NCBI GenBank assembly: GCA_937925845.1
Contig: CALAML010000105.1
Coordinates: forward strand, 1-44,505
Source of the DNA: an uncultured Acidimicrobiales bacterium
GTDB lineage: Bacteria; Actinomycetota; Acidimicrobiia; Acidimicrobiales; CALAML01
Length of the DNA stretch: 44,505 nt
Direction: 5' to 3'
Shown: piece by piece, positions 33,860-43,089 of the stretch
How the letters are laid out: each line of letters starts with the position of its first letter
How positions within the stretch are numbered: position 1 is the stretch's first letter
The notes under the pieces: model-generated
What the model was told of the DNA's origin: nothing
The model's database searches: none
What the model saw: only the letters and a program-made list of their open reading frames with translations
Translations under genes and position numbers: made by a program

Positions 33860-35554
33860 CTAGCGGCCAACGAGTACGTAGTCGTTGTTCGAGACCCAAC
33901 AGGTGTTGTTGTCGTCGTAGGCGTTTTGCGGGTCCGGGCAGTCGGCGGCCCAAGATCCTGTCTGTACCGCATCAAAGGCATCGCCCTTGCCCGGGGTGAT
34001 CGAGGCCGGAATCATGTCGTTGGTGTCGATTGGACCAAGGTTCGAAACCGCTGCCGCGATATCGGCCCGGGTTGGGTTCTCGCCAGCGTCATAGATGGCC
34101 CGAGCCATCATGCGGACCTCAGTGCACACGGTCACCAACATGCCCTGGGGGGTTCGTTCGGCGGGATCGTCGTAGGCCCAGACATCGCCGCCCATGCCCT
34201 CGTAGGTTTCCGAACACAGCTCATTGAACCGCGGCCGAACCCAGCCATCCACCGACCACGAGTTGCTGGTTGCGGGCGAGGCCACCGCGGTGGCTCCGTT
34301 GTAGAGTGCAGCCGCCTCAGGGCTGGTGTTGGCCTTGACCTTCGAGGCAACGAGGTCGCCGGCCGCAGCGTTGAAATCCGAAAGCAGAAATGAGACCGAA
34401 CCAGGCTCGTAGCCTTGGACCGTCATCTCCTGGACCAGTGGCGGCGCGCTCAGAATGTTGATCGTCGGAAACACCAGGTCGACGCCCTGCTCAAGCATGG
34501 CTGATACCGCATCAGGAATGCCGATTACGCAGGTCACCCCGCCATCACACAAGAGGGTCTCCCGCACCGCGACTTCGTGGCCTAAACCGGTGAGGACGTC
34601 GACCAAACCGGTCTGCACCGCCTCCGGCTCACCGGCCGCATCAGAACCGATTACGGCAATGGTCTTTCCGTCCAACAAACCGTTCTGATCGGCGTAGATC
34701 GCCATGTCGGTCAACGAGCGTTCCGCGGTCTGCGTCAAGGAGAAGAGGCGGCCATCGCTCCGCTCCATAAAGTCCGTCGGCATACCGGTGGTGGCAATCA
34801 AGACGGCATCGTTCTCCTCGACCATGCACAACACGCCGGGGCCACCGATGCTCGTACTGTTCATGGCCACCACGGCGCGGCGATCCTCGGTGGCCTCAAC
34901 ACAAGCGGTCACGATCGCCTCGTCACCCGCCAATGGCGACCATGAGCTGGTCGCCAGCTCCAGCTGACGACCGCGAATGCCACCGCATTCGGTGTTGATG
35001 AAGTCGATCAACCTCTCGTACATGTCGGTAACGTCGCCAACCTCAACGGCAAACCCAATGCCGATCAGATCCTCGAGTTGAGCCCTCAAGTGGTGAACCT
35101 CGATCGAGTCCTCGGTAATCCCTGGCCCGGTCGCCTCGCGGGCCGTCGCCTCATCATGGGAACGACAGAATGTGTCGAGTCCCTGGAACGGGTGCGAACG
35201 GTCTATGCCCTGCTGGAAGTCGGCAAAGATCCCGCCACGAGGATCGGCGTAGGGAACGCCTCCGACCTCGGCACTGTCGTCGCCACTCCCGAGTTCTTCA
35301 GCGGTGTCGTCTTCTTCAGCGGTGTCGTCGGGCTCGGGTGCTTCCCCGCTGTCGTCAGAGTTCTCTGATTCGGGCTCAGTCGTCTGCGAGTCGTCGCCAT
35401 CGTCGGCACTTGGTTGTTCGCTCCCGCCGACCACAGCATCGTCACCATCGGATGACTCACCCGAACATGCGCCAGCCGCAAGCACGAGCGCGAAGGCCAA
35501 GGCGGCAAGCCGCATCAAGTAAGAAACCGATGTGCAACGCCAGGTCGTGGCCAT
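33860..35554 (-). CDS. Lipoprotein, ABC-transporter substrate-binding protein of the branched-chain amino acid type
   Basis: A 564-residue lipoprotein. The start at ATG 35554 has GGGGGA upstream; the lipobox LAAGAC places the lipid Cys at about residue 30. A strongly acidic Ser/Asp/Glu linker of about 70 residues leads to a two-lobed Peripla_BP_6 domain (IGIGFAVEVGDVTDMYERLI, VIGSDAAGEPEAVQTGLVDV, YEPGSVSFLLSDF). Members bind Leu/Ile/Val, amides, aromatic acids or other small ligands. No permease or ATPase genes are nearby, so it is an orphan receptor. It is divergent from the P450 gene. Confidence 0.9.
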   Translation of the reverse strand: MATTWRCTSVSYLMRLAALAFALVLAAGACSGESSDGDDAVVGGSEQPSADDGDDSQTTEPESENSDDSGEAPEPDDTAEEDDTAEELGSGDDSAEVGGVPYADPRGGIFADFQQGIDRSHPFQGLDTFCRSHDEATAREATGPGITEDSIEVHHLRAQLEDLIGIGFAVEVGDVTDMYERLIDFINTECGGIRGRQLELATSSWSPLAGDEAIVTACVEATEDRRAVVAMNSTSIGGPGVLCMVEENDAVLIATTGMPTDFMERSDGRLFSLTQTAERSLTDMAIYADQNGLLDGKTIAVIGSDAAGEPEAVQTGLVDVLTGLGHEVAVRETLLCDGGVTCVIGIPDAVSAMLEQGVDLVFPTINILSAPPLVQEMTVQGYEPGSVSFLLSDFNAAAGDLVASKVKANTSPEAAALYNGATAVASPATSNSWSVDGWVRPRFNELCSETYEGMGGDVWAYDDPAERTPQGMLVTVCTEVRMMARAIYDAGENPTRADIAAAVSNLGPIDTNDMIPASITPGKGDAFDAVQTGSWAADCPDPQNAYDDNNTCWVSNNDYVLVGR

Positions 35555-35810
35555 GAATCCCCCGATATATCCCCGAGTGACATTTGTAACACCTGGCGCA
35601 CCGCAAGGCCTGCCGACTCTGCTCCGGCCGTTCCATCGCCGGTTGAGGCTGCGGCCGCATGAAGTGGGTCGACGGAGCCGCGAGCTCCCGCCAAATTCGT
35701 GAGCGAGCCGCTCAGCAATCCTTGCGCCGCAGGGGCGTGGGCCGGGATGCCTGGCGGCGGTCGGGATCCTCGCCGGGATTCGTCCGCCTCGTGCGCGCTA
35801 CGGTCGAACC

Positions 35811-37094
35811 ATGTCTGGATCCGCCGCACTCGACCCGCTCGATCTGATCTCCCCCGCGCACTACGGAAGAAAGGGGGCACCGCATGATCCGTGGCGGGAG
35901 CTGCGGGGCCAGCCGCTCCAAAGGGTGAGTCCCGACGGGTTCCAGCCGTTCTGGCCCGTCACTCGCCATGGCGACATCACCAAGATCTCGGCCCGGCCGC
36001 TCGATTTCTCGAACGAGGCCGACGCCATCGTGGTCTGGACCGACGAGCAGATGGCAAAGGCCGAGGCCGGTGAGGTCAGCGCACTTCGCCAGATGCGAAC
36101 CGTCATCATGATGGACCCGCCCGATCACCGCATGTTCCGCAAGGTAGCCAGCGGCTTCTTCACTCCGAAGGGCATTGAACGGCTCGACGAGATCGTGACC
36201 GAGTCGGCTCGTCAGGTGATCGACTCGCTCGGCCACGAGGGCGAAGCTGACATGGTCGCCCAGGTCGCTCAACGTCATCCACTTCGGGTCCTCGGGTCGA
36301 TACTTGGCATCTCCGCCGACCAGGAAGAACGCCTCCTCGAACTCACCACCCAACTGCTGGCCGGCGACGATCCCGACTACCAGCGAGAAGCCGAGTCGCG
36401 CTCAGAAGCTTCCGAGGACCTTGGGGCCGAGTTCTTCGAGATGTTCAACACCATCATCGAAGACCGGCGCGCGAACCCTCGCGACGATCTGGCATCGATG
36501 CTGGCCAACGCCACCCTGCCCGACGGCGAACCCCTCGGCCTCGGAGAAACGCTCGGCTACTACCTCATCGTCTTCAACGCCGGCCACGACACCACCCGCC
36601 ACTCGCTCGCCGGCGCAATCGGCGCGTTCCTTGAGCACCCCGACCAGCTCGAAGTGCTCCGGGCCGGAGGTGATGACGTGGTCGAGAGCGCAGTGGAAGA
36701 AGTTGTTCGCTGGACCGCACCGGTGAACTACATGAAACGATCCGCGGTCCGCGACATCACCCTGACCGATGACGAATTCGGCGACGTGGTGATTCCGGAA
36801 GGCGACGCGTTGGCGCTGTTCTACAACGCCGCCAACCGCGACGAGCGAGTCTTCGAGGACCCCTACCGATTCGACATCACCCGCAGCCCGAACCGTCACC
36901 TGGGTTTTGGATGGGCCGAGCATTACTGCCTCGGGGCCCACCTGGCCCGGGCCAGCATCGCCGCCCTCCTGAGCGAAATGCAGCAGCGGGTGGAAGTTCT
37001 CGAGCCAGCTGGAGATCCCACCTTCACCGCCTCAAGCTTCGTGTTCGGCCACAAGACGCTTCCCGTCCGCTACCGCCTAACCCCCGCCACCTGA
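35811..37094 (+). CDS. Cytochrome P450
   Basis: A 427-residue soluble bacterial P450. The I-helix has FNAGHDTTRHS (257-262 AGHDTT), the K-helix EEVVRW, and the heme loop HLGFGWAEHYCLGAHLAR with thiolate Cys373. The loop has Ala in place of the second Gly of FGxGxHxC. The VNYMKRSAVRD and heme-loop patterns are near those of mycobacterial-type CYP124/125/142 (sterol or branched-lipid hydroxylases), but substrate cannot be assigned. No ferredoxin or reductase is adjacent, so it must use one encoded elsewhere. Confidence 0.95.
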   Translation: MSGSAALDPLDLISPAHYGRKGAPHDPWRELRGQPLQRVSPDGFQPFWPVTRHGDITKISARPLDFSNEADAIVVWTDEQMAKAEAGEVSALRQMRTVIMMDPPDHRMFRKVASGFFTPKGIERLDEIVTESARQVIDSLGHEGEADMVAQVAQRHPLRVLGSILGISADQEERLLELTTQLLAGDDPDYQREAESRSEASEDLGAEFFEMFNTIIEDRRANPRDDLASMLANATLPDGEPLGLGETLGYYLIVFNAGHDTTRHSLAGAIGAFLEHPDQLEVLRAGGDDVVESAVEEVVRWTAPVNYMKRSAVRDITLTDDEFGDVVIPEGDALALFYNAANRDERVFEDPYRFDITRSPNRHLGFGWAEHYCLGAHLARASIAALLSEMQQRVEVLEPAGDPTFTASSFVFGHKTLPVRYRLTPAT

Positions 37095-37206
37095 TTGAGC
37101 CGGAACCAACCTGTGGCAACGGTGCCAGGGGCAACCATCCCGGCCGATAGGCCCGCCAACTTTCAACGTACCTATCGTCGGGACACTCGCTGATCTGCCC
37201 GTTTGA

Positions 37207-38340
37207 TCAGGATCCGAACGGTGGGGGGTTGGTGGCCAGTACGCCGTCGATGAAGGTGTCGACGATGTCGTTCACCGCGCCGGCGCGGTTGGTGGGCACG
37301 TGGCCGGCGCCATCGATGATCGACACCTGGTGGGGACTGCTGGGCTGGTTGGCCACCGCCTGACGGATGCCATCAAACACGTAGTCACAGTTGTTGAGTC
37401 CGGCCGCGGCGGCTTCGGCGATCGCCGGCTTGGCACCAGCGCAGAACGGATCCCTGTCGCCGCCGGTCCAGAGGATCGGGGTGGCCCGGAAGTCGTCAAG
37501 GCCCACCGTCGCGCCGGGGTAGGAGTCGATATTTTCGTCGGCGAAGTAGCCGATCTTCTCGGTCACCTGGGCGGGGTCGAAATTCGCTGGCATCGGGTGT
37601 CCCGCGGTGCCGGCATAGACGTCAAACACCGGCAACAGGCGAGGCGTGATCACATAGGAATCGGCGATTCCCCCGGTGAGAGGCTTGCCGATGTCAGCCT
37701 GGTTCTGGGCCAGCGTGTGCACGCCGATCGAACCCGCGCTGGTGCCATGAGCGAACACGTGCGTGGTCGGGTAGTTCTCGGTGGCGAACTCCACCGCAGC
37801 CATGGTGGCGTGGGCCCCATTTACTTCGGCGCCAGGGTTTGGGTTGTTGGGATACGGCGTAGACAGGCCCGAATACAGATCGTGATCGCACATCGAGACA
37901 AACACGATGCGGTAACCCTCTTCGATCCGACGCTTCAACGTGTTGTCGACCACGACGTTGTCGGGGAAGACACGGCGGATCAGTTGGGTGTCGTAGAGAT
38001 CGTCGAAGGTCTCCTCGTGGTTCCAGGTGTCCTGGGTCTGGTTTCGCACCCCGACGTAACCGCCCTCGTCAGCGAAGTAACCGACCCCGCCGCCGTGGAG
38101 GTACACCCACATGGGCGCCTCGGCGTCCGGATCGTCGAACGGGTTCATCACCATGAAGGTGTAGTTGCCGCTCAGACCGCAGTCATACGCGGCGTTTCGG
38201 TAGAAGTCGAACTCCCATGTGAACCCCACCGCCGAGGAGGTTCGCTCACCCTCCAGGCTGATCTGGCTGGTATCGACGGGATTGCAGGCGGCAGCGATCA
38301 ACGCCAGCGCTGCGAGGAATATGGCTAGCCTCACCCTCAC
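37207..38340 (-). CDS. Lipoprotein alpha/beta-hydrolase (secreted esterase)
   Basis: The start is taken at GTG 38340, which puts a short signal (VRVRLAIFLAALALIAAAC) at the front; the longer frame upstream is inside the next gene and is shadow. It has 377 residues. The oxyanion motif is YLHGGGVGYF, the nucleophile elbow HGTSAGSIG, and the acid and base are probably Asp in GGDRDPFC and His in GAGHVP. Several cysteines suggest disulphides. The start is two bases after the stop of the upstream esterase gene, so the pair is translationally coupled. The likely substrate is an acyl ester or glycan acetyl group. Confidence 0.87.
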   Translation of the reverse strand: MRVRLAIFLAALALIAAACNPVDTSQISLEGERTSSAVGFTWEFDFYRNAAYDCGLSGNYTFMVMNPFDDPDAEAPMWVYLHGGGVGYFADEGGYVGVRNQTQDTWNHEETFDDLYDTQLIRRVFPDNVVVDNTLKRRIEEGYRIVFVSMCDHDLYSGLSTPYPNNPNPGAEVNGAHATMAAVEFATENYPTTHVFAHGTSAGSIGVHTLAQNQADIGKPLTGGIADSYVITPRLLPVFDVYAGTAGHPMPANFDPAQVTEKIGYFADENIDSYPGATVGLDDFRATPILWTGGDRDPFCAGAKPAIAEAAAAGLNNCDYVFDGIRQAVANQPSSPHQVSIIDGAGHVPTNRAGAVNDIVDTFIDGVLATNPPPFGS

Positions 38341-38342
38341 CG

Positions 38343-39221
38343 TCAGTTGGCTTCGTTGGCGTAGGCGACGGCGAAGTTCTGACCGGCCATACGGATGCCG
38401 TCGGGGGTCCAGTGGATGCCGTCGGCCAGGACCGGCAGTTGACGCTGGATCACCGGGTAGACGCCGGGGCGGTCGTACTGGACCGTCCACTGCGACAGCG
38501 TGAGGTGGGCGGCGAAGGGTCGACCCGATACCGGTACCTCAATGGCGTCGGGGTCGAAGCCGTCGAAGTTATCGGGGAACGGGTCCTGGCGGTAGGTGCC
38601 GTGCAGGAACGGCATATCGTCCGGCACCTGAGGGGCGCTGCGGGCGAAGTCGACGATCGACACGTACTTCTCGTCCCAGCTTTCGGCTTTGGCCCGTTGT
38701 TGCATATCTGCTCCGCCCTGCTGGAAAAGAAAGCCCTCGAAGGTGACGTCGGGATGCGCAAGGTAGGCGGCCCGCACCCGCGCACCGAGTTCCTGGCCCA
38801 GGTCAGCCGACGGCACCCACCGATCGATCGATGTGCCACCCACCGCGTGCTTGATGATGCCGATATTGGAGTCGGGACAGGCGGCGTGCATGGTCCAGGC
38901 GAAGGGGATCTCCGGTCCGTACTTACCGTTTGCTGGAATGCCGAGCGGCTGCCAGGCGCCCTCGTCGAACATCTGGAGCTGCGGAATACCCGACTCATAG
39001 ACCGCAGGGAGCGTGCCCGGGACTCCGCCGGCGGCCTGCATGTTCGACTGGCCCGCCACGATGAAGGTGCGGAACGTCGGGTCGGTCTGATCCCACGGAC
39101 AAGTGAGCGTGGCGCCCACGTCGGCTTCCGGTTCACCGGCGCCAGGGGTGCAGGCCGCAGCCACCATCATCAGGGCGAACACCGCCACCATCATCTTGCG
39201 CATATGGGGCATCTTGGGCAT
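38343..39221 (-). CDS. Lipoprotein SGNH esterase, sialate O-acetylesterase-like (SASA/CE6)
   Basis: A 292-residue lipoprotein (lipobox VAAAC, Cys24). The nucleophile motif IVAGQSNM is that of the SASA/CE6 carbohydrate acetylesterases; later motifs are FLFQQGGADMQQRA and the Asp-x-x-His DGIHWTPDG. It probably removes acetyl groups from a glycan outside the cell. GAGG precedes the ATG. It forms a two-gene operon with the alpha/beta-hydrolase, so two different esterase folds may act on the same polymer. Confidence 0.88.
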   Translation of the reverse strand: MPKMPHMRKMMVAVFALMMVAAACTPGAGEPEADVGATLTCPWDQTDPTFRTFIVAGQSNMQAAGGVPGTLPAVYESGIPQLQMFDEGAWQPLGIPANGKYGPEIPFAWTMHAACPDSNIGIIKHAVGGTSIDRWVPSADLGQELGARVRAAYLAHPDVTFEGFLFQQGGADMQQRAKAESWDEKYVSIVDFARSAPQVPDDMPFLHGTYRQDPFPDNFDGFDPDAIEVPVSGRPFAAHLTLSQWTVQYDRPGVYPVIQRQLPVLADGIHWTPDGIRMAGQNFAVAYANEAN

Positions 39222-39414
39222 CGGGAATCCTCACTCTGTGTCGGCTTGGCCGGCGCACAATCGTGGCCGACATCAAGCAAAGCCACCAACGAACCGAATC
39301 CCTGCAAAATAGTCTGCCGGGATTCCGTGCACGGACTCCGCCATCATGCTCCAGACGGTGCCACCTTGTTTAGGCTGGCCGTCGTCCCAGAGTCTGCTCA
39401 TGGGCACTGTTGCC

Positions 39415-39431
39415 GGAATCCGCCGGATTCC
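39415..39431 (-). terminator. Hairpin just downstream of tRNA-Thr
   Basis: GGAATCC-GCC-GGATTCC is a perfect seven-base stem about 15 bases after the tRNA 3' end on its strand. It may mark transcript end, though no T run follows. Confidence 0.45.
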
Positions 39432-39445
39432 CCTCTAATTCAAAG

Positions 39446-39518
39446 AGCCCAGAAGGAGAATTGAACTCCTGACCTGCTCATTACGAGTGAGCTGCTCTAC
39501 CGACTGAGCTATCTGGGC
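39446..39518 (-). tRNA. tRNA-Thr (anticodon CGT)
   Basis: A full 73-base cloverleaf: acceptor GCCCAGA/TCTGGGC, D-arm GCTC/GAGC, anticodon stem GCTCA/TGAGC with loop CTCGTAA, so anticodon CGT reading ACG, and T-arm AGGAG/CTCCT with loop TTCAATT. CCA is not encoded. All invariant positions checked by eye are present. Confidence 0.97.
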
Positions 39519-39572
39519 AGGCTCCCTACGGTAGCAGCGGCGCAACCCGGCAACACCCGAGTTTCCCGGCCT

Positions 39573-39626
39573 CGGAAATGTCGGAAGCTGACGCGCATAA
39601 TCCGGCTCAGCTTCCGACAATTCGGC
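39573..39626. repeat. Hairpin of the TGTCGGAA/TTCCGACA family
   Basis: TGTCGGAAGCTGA (39579-39591) pairs exactly with TCAGCTTCCGACA (39607-39619); flanks CGGAAA and ATTCGG extend it loosely. It lies between the tRNA and the Kef gene. Outer sequence GAAATGTCGGAAG and TTCCGACA-TTCGG match the hairpin at 11342-11408. A small second stem GCTCAG/CTGAGC follows at 39625-39644. Confidence 0.75.
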
Positions 39627-39671
39627 TCAGCTGGGTGGCTGAGCGCCGATTTGAAGCCCACAGGTGTGTAG

Positions 39672-41285
39672 CTAACCGTTCCTGGGTGGCTCGTCAGCGG
39701 AAGTACTGTCGGTCGTACCGAGCAAGTCACACGCATCGTCGGCCAGCCCCTGCCCAGCTTCACCGTAAAGGTTGCGGGCAACATCGACGCCAGCGTGCCC
39801 GAGTTCGGCGACTTCATTGTCGAAGGTCGCGGTGGCGGCAATTCGGACCTCAGGGAGAAACCTTCGAACCGATTTGACCGCCACCAGGTTGGCGTCATGG
39901 TCGCTCATCGCCAATACGACGAGGTCGATGCGACGGTCGAGTCGCAATCGGCCCCAGAACTCCAAGTCGAGCGCATCACCCCGAACGACACTACGGCCAT
40001 GGTCGCAGTTCGCGGCCACAGTTTCGGCGGTTCGGTCGACGCCCAGCACGACCTCGCCCCGTCGTTCGACGAGTTCGTCGTAGGCACCAGCCCCGACTCG
40101 GCCCATCCCAAAGACGATCACATTTGCGCCCCCAGGTTCGATCAGCGCGTCGTCGGGTTGCACTTCCTTGCGCTCAAACCGCGCCAGCGACGGCTGTAGG
40201 CGCGCATAGAGCGAATAGCGTGCCGTGTTGAGCGGCGCGGCGAGTGCGAACGAGACCGCCACCGCTACCGCGATCGTCGCGGTCCAGCGTTCACCGATCA
40301 TCGCTCGCTCAACTCCGACCAGCGCAATGATCAGGCCGAACTCGCTGTAGGAAGCAAGGCTCAACGAGGTGTGCCAGGCGGTACGAGCTCGAAATCCGAA
40401 AGCGGTGATTATTGCGACAAACCCAGCGGTCTTGGCCGGAAGCAGGGCCAGAACCACAAAACCCACCAGCAGTTCAGGCCAGCTCGGTAGCCCGCGTAGT
40501 CCAATCGACAGGAAGAATCCGATGAGCAGGACGTCCTTGAAGTCGAGAAGTACCGCGGCCAGTTCCGAGGCGCGTGGATGACTCGCCAGAGTAAGACCCA
40601 TGATGAGGGCCCCAAGGTCAGGCTTTATCCCAACGCGATCGAACGCTTCTGCGCCCACCCCAACGGCAAGCGCAAGCCCGAGCAAGAGCAGCAGCTCACC
40701 ATTCCCGCTTCGATCGAGAACCCAGCCGTAAAGCGGTCGAGCCAGCAGCATCGCGGCCAACACCGGAAGTGCCCAAATCGAAGGCGGCTCGTCGACCGCG
40801 AGCGTGAGGAACGCCACTGCGAAGATGTCTTGCACCACGAGCATGCTGATGGCCAACACCCCTTGAAGCGACCCGCTCTCGTTTCGTTCTTGCAGCGCCT
40901 TGACTGCGAACACGGTGCTGGAAAACGAGAATGCGAAACCGAGGAGAAGCGCATCGGTCCGCTCCAACTCCTTGGCCAACGGGAGACCCAGCGCGCCAAG
41001 ACCAAATAGCGCCGACCCAATGACCAGTGACGTCAGGACCAAGTGCAGACTTGCCCCTCCCCACACCACCGGGCGAGCAAGAGACCGCAGCTTCAACTTG
41101 AGGCCGATTCCAAACAGCAACACGAGAATGCCGAGGTCTGCGATTACGTCGACCGATTCGCTTGATTCTTGGCCAGCGGCGCGCAGAGCGAAGCCGGCGA
41201 TCAGATAGCCGACCATCGGTGGGAGCCGCACCGCGTTGGCCAGAAAGCCGAATCCAAACGCCACGACAACAAGCCACAACTCCAT
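39672..41285 (-). CDS. Kef/CPA2-type cation:proton antiporter with TrkA-N domain
   Basis: A 537-residue membrane protein. Twelve or so hydrophobic segments form the Na/H-exchanger domain, with PPMVGYLIAGFALR early, and SFSSTVFAVKAL and GVLAISMLVVQDIFAVAF in the core; the QD pair is the expected ion-binding site of CPA2 members. A cytosolic Rossmann domain begins at VIVFGMGRVGAGAYDELVER and ends with AMSDHDANLVAVKSVR, so activity is likely controlled by NAD(H) or another nucleotide. It is most like YbaL/KefB. Role: potassium efflux or pH homeostasis. It lies downstream of holB on the same strand, 91 bases away. Confidence 0.95.
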   Translation of the reverse strand: MELWLVVVAFGFGFLANAVRLPPMVGYLIAGFALRAAGQESSESVDVIADLGILVLLFGIGLKLKLRSLARPVVWGGASLHLVLTSLVIGSALFGLGALGLPLAKELERTDALLLGFAFSFSSTVFAVKALQERNESGSLQGVLAISMLVVQDIFAVAFLTLAVDEPPSIWALPVLAAMLLARPLYGWVLDRSGNGELLLLLGLALAVGVGAEAFDRVGIKPDLGALIMGLTLASHPRASELAAVLLDFKDVLLIGFFLSIGLRGLPSWPELLVGFVVLALLPAKTAGFVAIITAFGFRARTAWHTSLSLASYSEFGLIIALVGVERAMIGERWTATIAVAVAVSFALAAPLNTARYSLYARLQPSLARFERKEVQPDDALIEPGGANVIVFGMGRVGAGAYDELVERRGEVVLGVDRTAETVAANCDHGRSVVRGDALDLEFWGRLRLDRRIDLVVLAMSDHDANLVAVKSVRRFLPEVRIAATATFDNEVAELGHAGVDVARNLYGEAGQGLADDACDLLGTTDSTSADEPPRNG

Positions 41286-41376
41286 CGAGGCTCAGCATAG
41301 CTATGGCATCACTGGCCACCGGCTCGTGGAAGCACCGGGAGCCATTGCCAACCGACCCCCAAGTTCGAGGCGACTG

Positions 41377-42474
41377 CTATAGGCGGGAGAGTTTTGAGAA
41401 GAGGGCCTGGAGGAGGAGGGTTTCGTTGGGGTTGCGGATCAGGGCCCGCTGGGCGGAGACGATTTCGTCGAGGGCGGCTACTCCTCTACGCACCTGATGG
41501 GCATCGCCGCTGGCCATGCTGGTCCTGTAGCTGGCGGCGAGTTCGCCCAGACCGAACCTGAGCTCCTCGTTGCGGTGGCGGCGGGCCTCACGCTTGTGCC
41601 GGGCCTCGACATCCTTGCGGCCCGAACCGCGGGTGCCGTTCTCCTCTTCGCGGGCGGCCAATTCTTCCAGCTCCCGGGTGTGCACATCGCTGAGCGGTAG
41701 CTGGGCGTCGTCGACCATGGCCAACAGCTCGTCGACCAACGCTGCCGCCTGAGCGCCAGTGCCATCGAGACGGCTTGGCACCGCCCGCCAGGCCTCGCGT
41801 CGATTGGCCACCTGGGGATCGGTGGCCAGAAGGCGGGCCCGCTCCAAACTTCCCCGGGCCGCACCGGCGGCTTCGCTGGCCGCGGCGACATCCACACCCT
41901 CGGCCACCAATACCTCGGCCATGACCTCGATCGGCAGCGCTCCAAAGTCCACCCGCACACATCGCGAGGCGATCGTGACCAGATCGGGCGGCACATCCTC
42001 GGCCAGGATCACAAAGAAGGTGCCTGCCGGTGGCTCTTCGATGGTCTTCAGCAGCTTGGGCGCCGCCGCCGCTTCCACCAGATGGAAGTCGGGGGCCAGG
42101 ATCACCTTTCGGCTGCCCTCCATCGGCGACAGGCTGGCCAACCGCACAATCTCCTCGGCCTGGGCTGCCATCACCGTGGAGCCGGTGCGCTCAATCTCAT
42201 GCAGATCCGGATGCTGAGCCCCCTTGGCCAACTGCACCGCCCGCTCGGCATCGGCCCCATCGAGGTCGGCGGAAAGGAGGGCCGCAGCGAAGGCCCGGGC
42301 CGCCACCCGCTTGCCCACGCCGGCCGGACCCACCAACAGATAGGCATGCACCGGGTTGTCGGCAGCCGCGGCCAAATCGCCGACCGCCTGGGCCTGGCCC
42401 ACAACGTCGGCCCACATCGCCGGGTCGGCCGTTGCCGCAGCCGAAGGTGAAGAGGCGGAGGGGGCAGTAGTCAT
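41377..42474 (-). CDS. holB: DNA polymerase III delta-prime subunit
   Basis: A 365-residue clamp-loader subunit. It has HAYLLVGPAGVGKRVAARAF, QHPDLHEIE, APKLLKTIEEPPAGTFFVIL and IASRCVRVDF, in the order expected for the AAA+ clamp-loader fold. The zinc-binding Cys module found between the P-loop and HPDL in most bacteria is absent here: no cysteine occurs before SRC. The gene follows tmk by 12 bases on the same strand, the standard arrangement. The C-terminal third is charged and helical. Confidence 0.92.
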   Translation of the reverse strand: MTTAPSASSPSAAATADPAMWADVVGQAQAVGDLAAAADNPVHAYLLVGPAGVGKRVAARAFAAALLSADLDGADAERAVQLAKGAQHPDLHEIERTGSTVMAAQAEEIVRLASLSPMEGSRKVILAPDFHLVEAAAAPKLLKTIEEPPAGTFFVILAEDVPPDLVTIASRCVRVDFGALPIEVMAEVLVAEGVDVAAASEAAGAARGSLERARLLATDPQVANRREAWRAVPSRLDGTGAQAAALVDELLAMVDDAQLPLSDVHTRELEELAAREEENGTRGSGRKDVEARHKREARRHRNEELRFGLGELAASYRTSMASGDAHQVRRGVAALDEIVSAQRALIRNPNETLLLQALFSKLSRL

Positions 42475-42486
42475 CGGAATCGAACG

Positions 42487-43089
42487 TTAGGGCGTGAAGC
42501 CCGCCGCAGCCACTGCAGCGACGATGCGCTCGGTTACCTCTTCTACGCCGCCGGTGGCATCAACCCGCAACCAGTGCTGCGGGTCGGCCTCGGCCAACTC
42601 CACAAAGCCAGCGGCAACGGCAGCAAAGAACTCGGGATCGGCCCGCTCGATGCGGTCGAGATGCTCCGGCATGCGAGCCTTGGCTTCGGCGGGCGGACAC
42701 TCAAGCAGCACATACACATCGGGCCAGCGGCCATCGAGAGCCCAATCGTTCAGCTCCCGCACCCGCTCCACGCCGAGCCCCCGGCCGTAGCCCTGATAGG
42801 CCAGCGATGAAGCGACCGAACGATCGCTCACCACGGTGCGTCCGGCATCCAGCGCCGGCCCCACCACCTCCCGAAGATGATGGGAACGGTCGGCGGCCAT
42901 CAACAGTGCTTCGGTTCGATCCCCAAGGTCGAACTCCGGGCTCAGCACCACCTCACGAATGGCGCTGCCAGCCGCCGATCCACCGGGCTCGCGGGTAACC
43001 ACGGCATCCCACAGCTCGCCCAAATGGGCTGCTTGCGTGCTCTTGCCGCACCCGTCACCACCCTCAAGCGCAATCCACAGCCCGCTCAC
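42487..43089 (-). CDS. tmk: Thymidylate kinase
   Basis: A 200-residue enzyme that phosphorylates dTMP to dTDP. P-loop EGGDGCGKST near the N-terminus, TREPGG, the DRSVASSLAYQG motif and the LID-like VLLECPPAEAKARM stretch are as in the family. The start is GTG 43089, overlapping the stop of the MFS gene by four bases (GTGA), so translation is coupled. It sits upstream of holB as in other actinobacteria. Confidence 0.97.
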   Translation of the reverse strand: MSGLWIALEGGDGCGKSTQAAHLGELWDAVVTREPGGSAAGSAIREVVLSPEFDLGDRTEALLMAADRSHHLREVVGPALDAGRTVVSDRSVASSLAYQGYGRGLGVERVRELNDWALDGRWPDVYVLLECPPAEAKARMPEHLDRIERADPEFFAAVAAGFVELAEADPQHWLRVDATGGVEEVTERIVAAVAAAGFTP

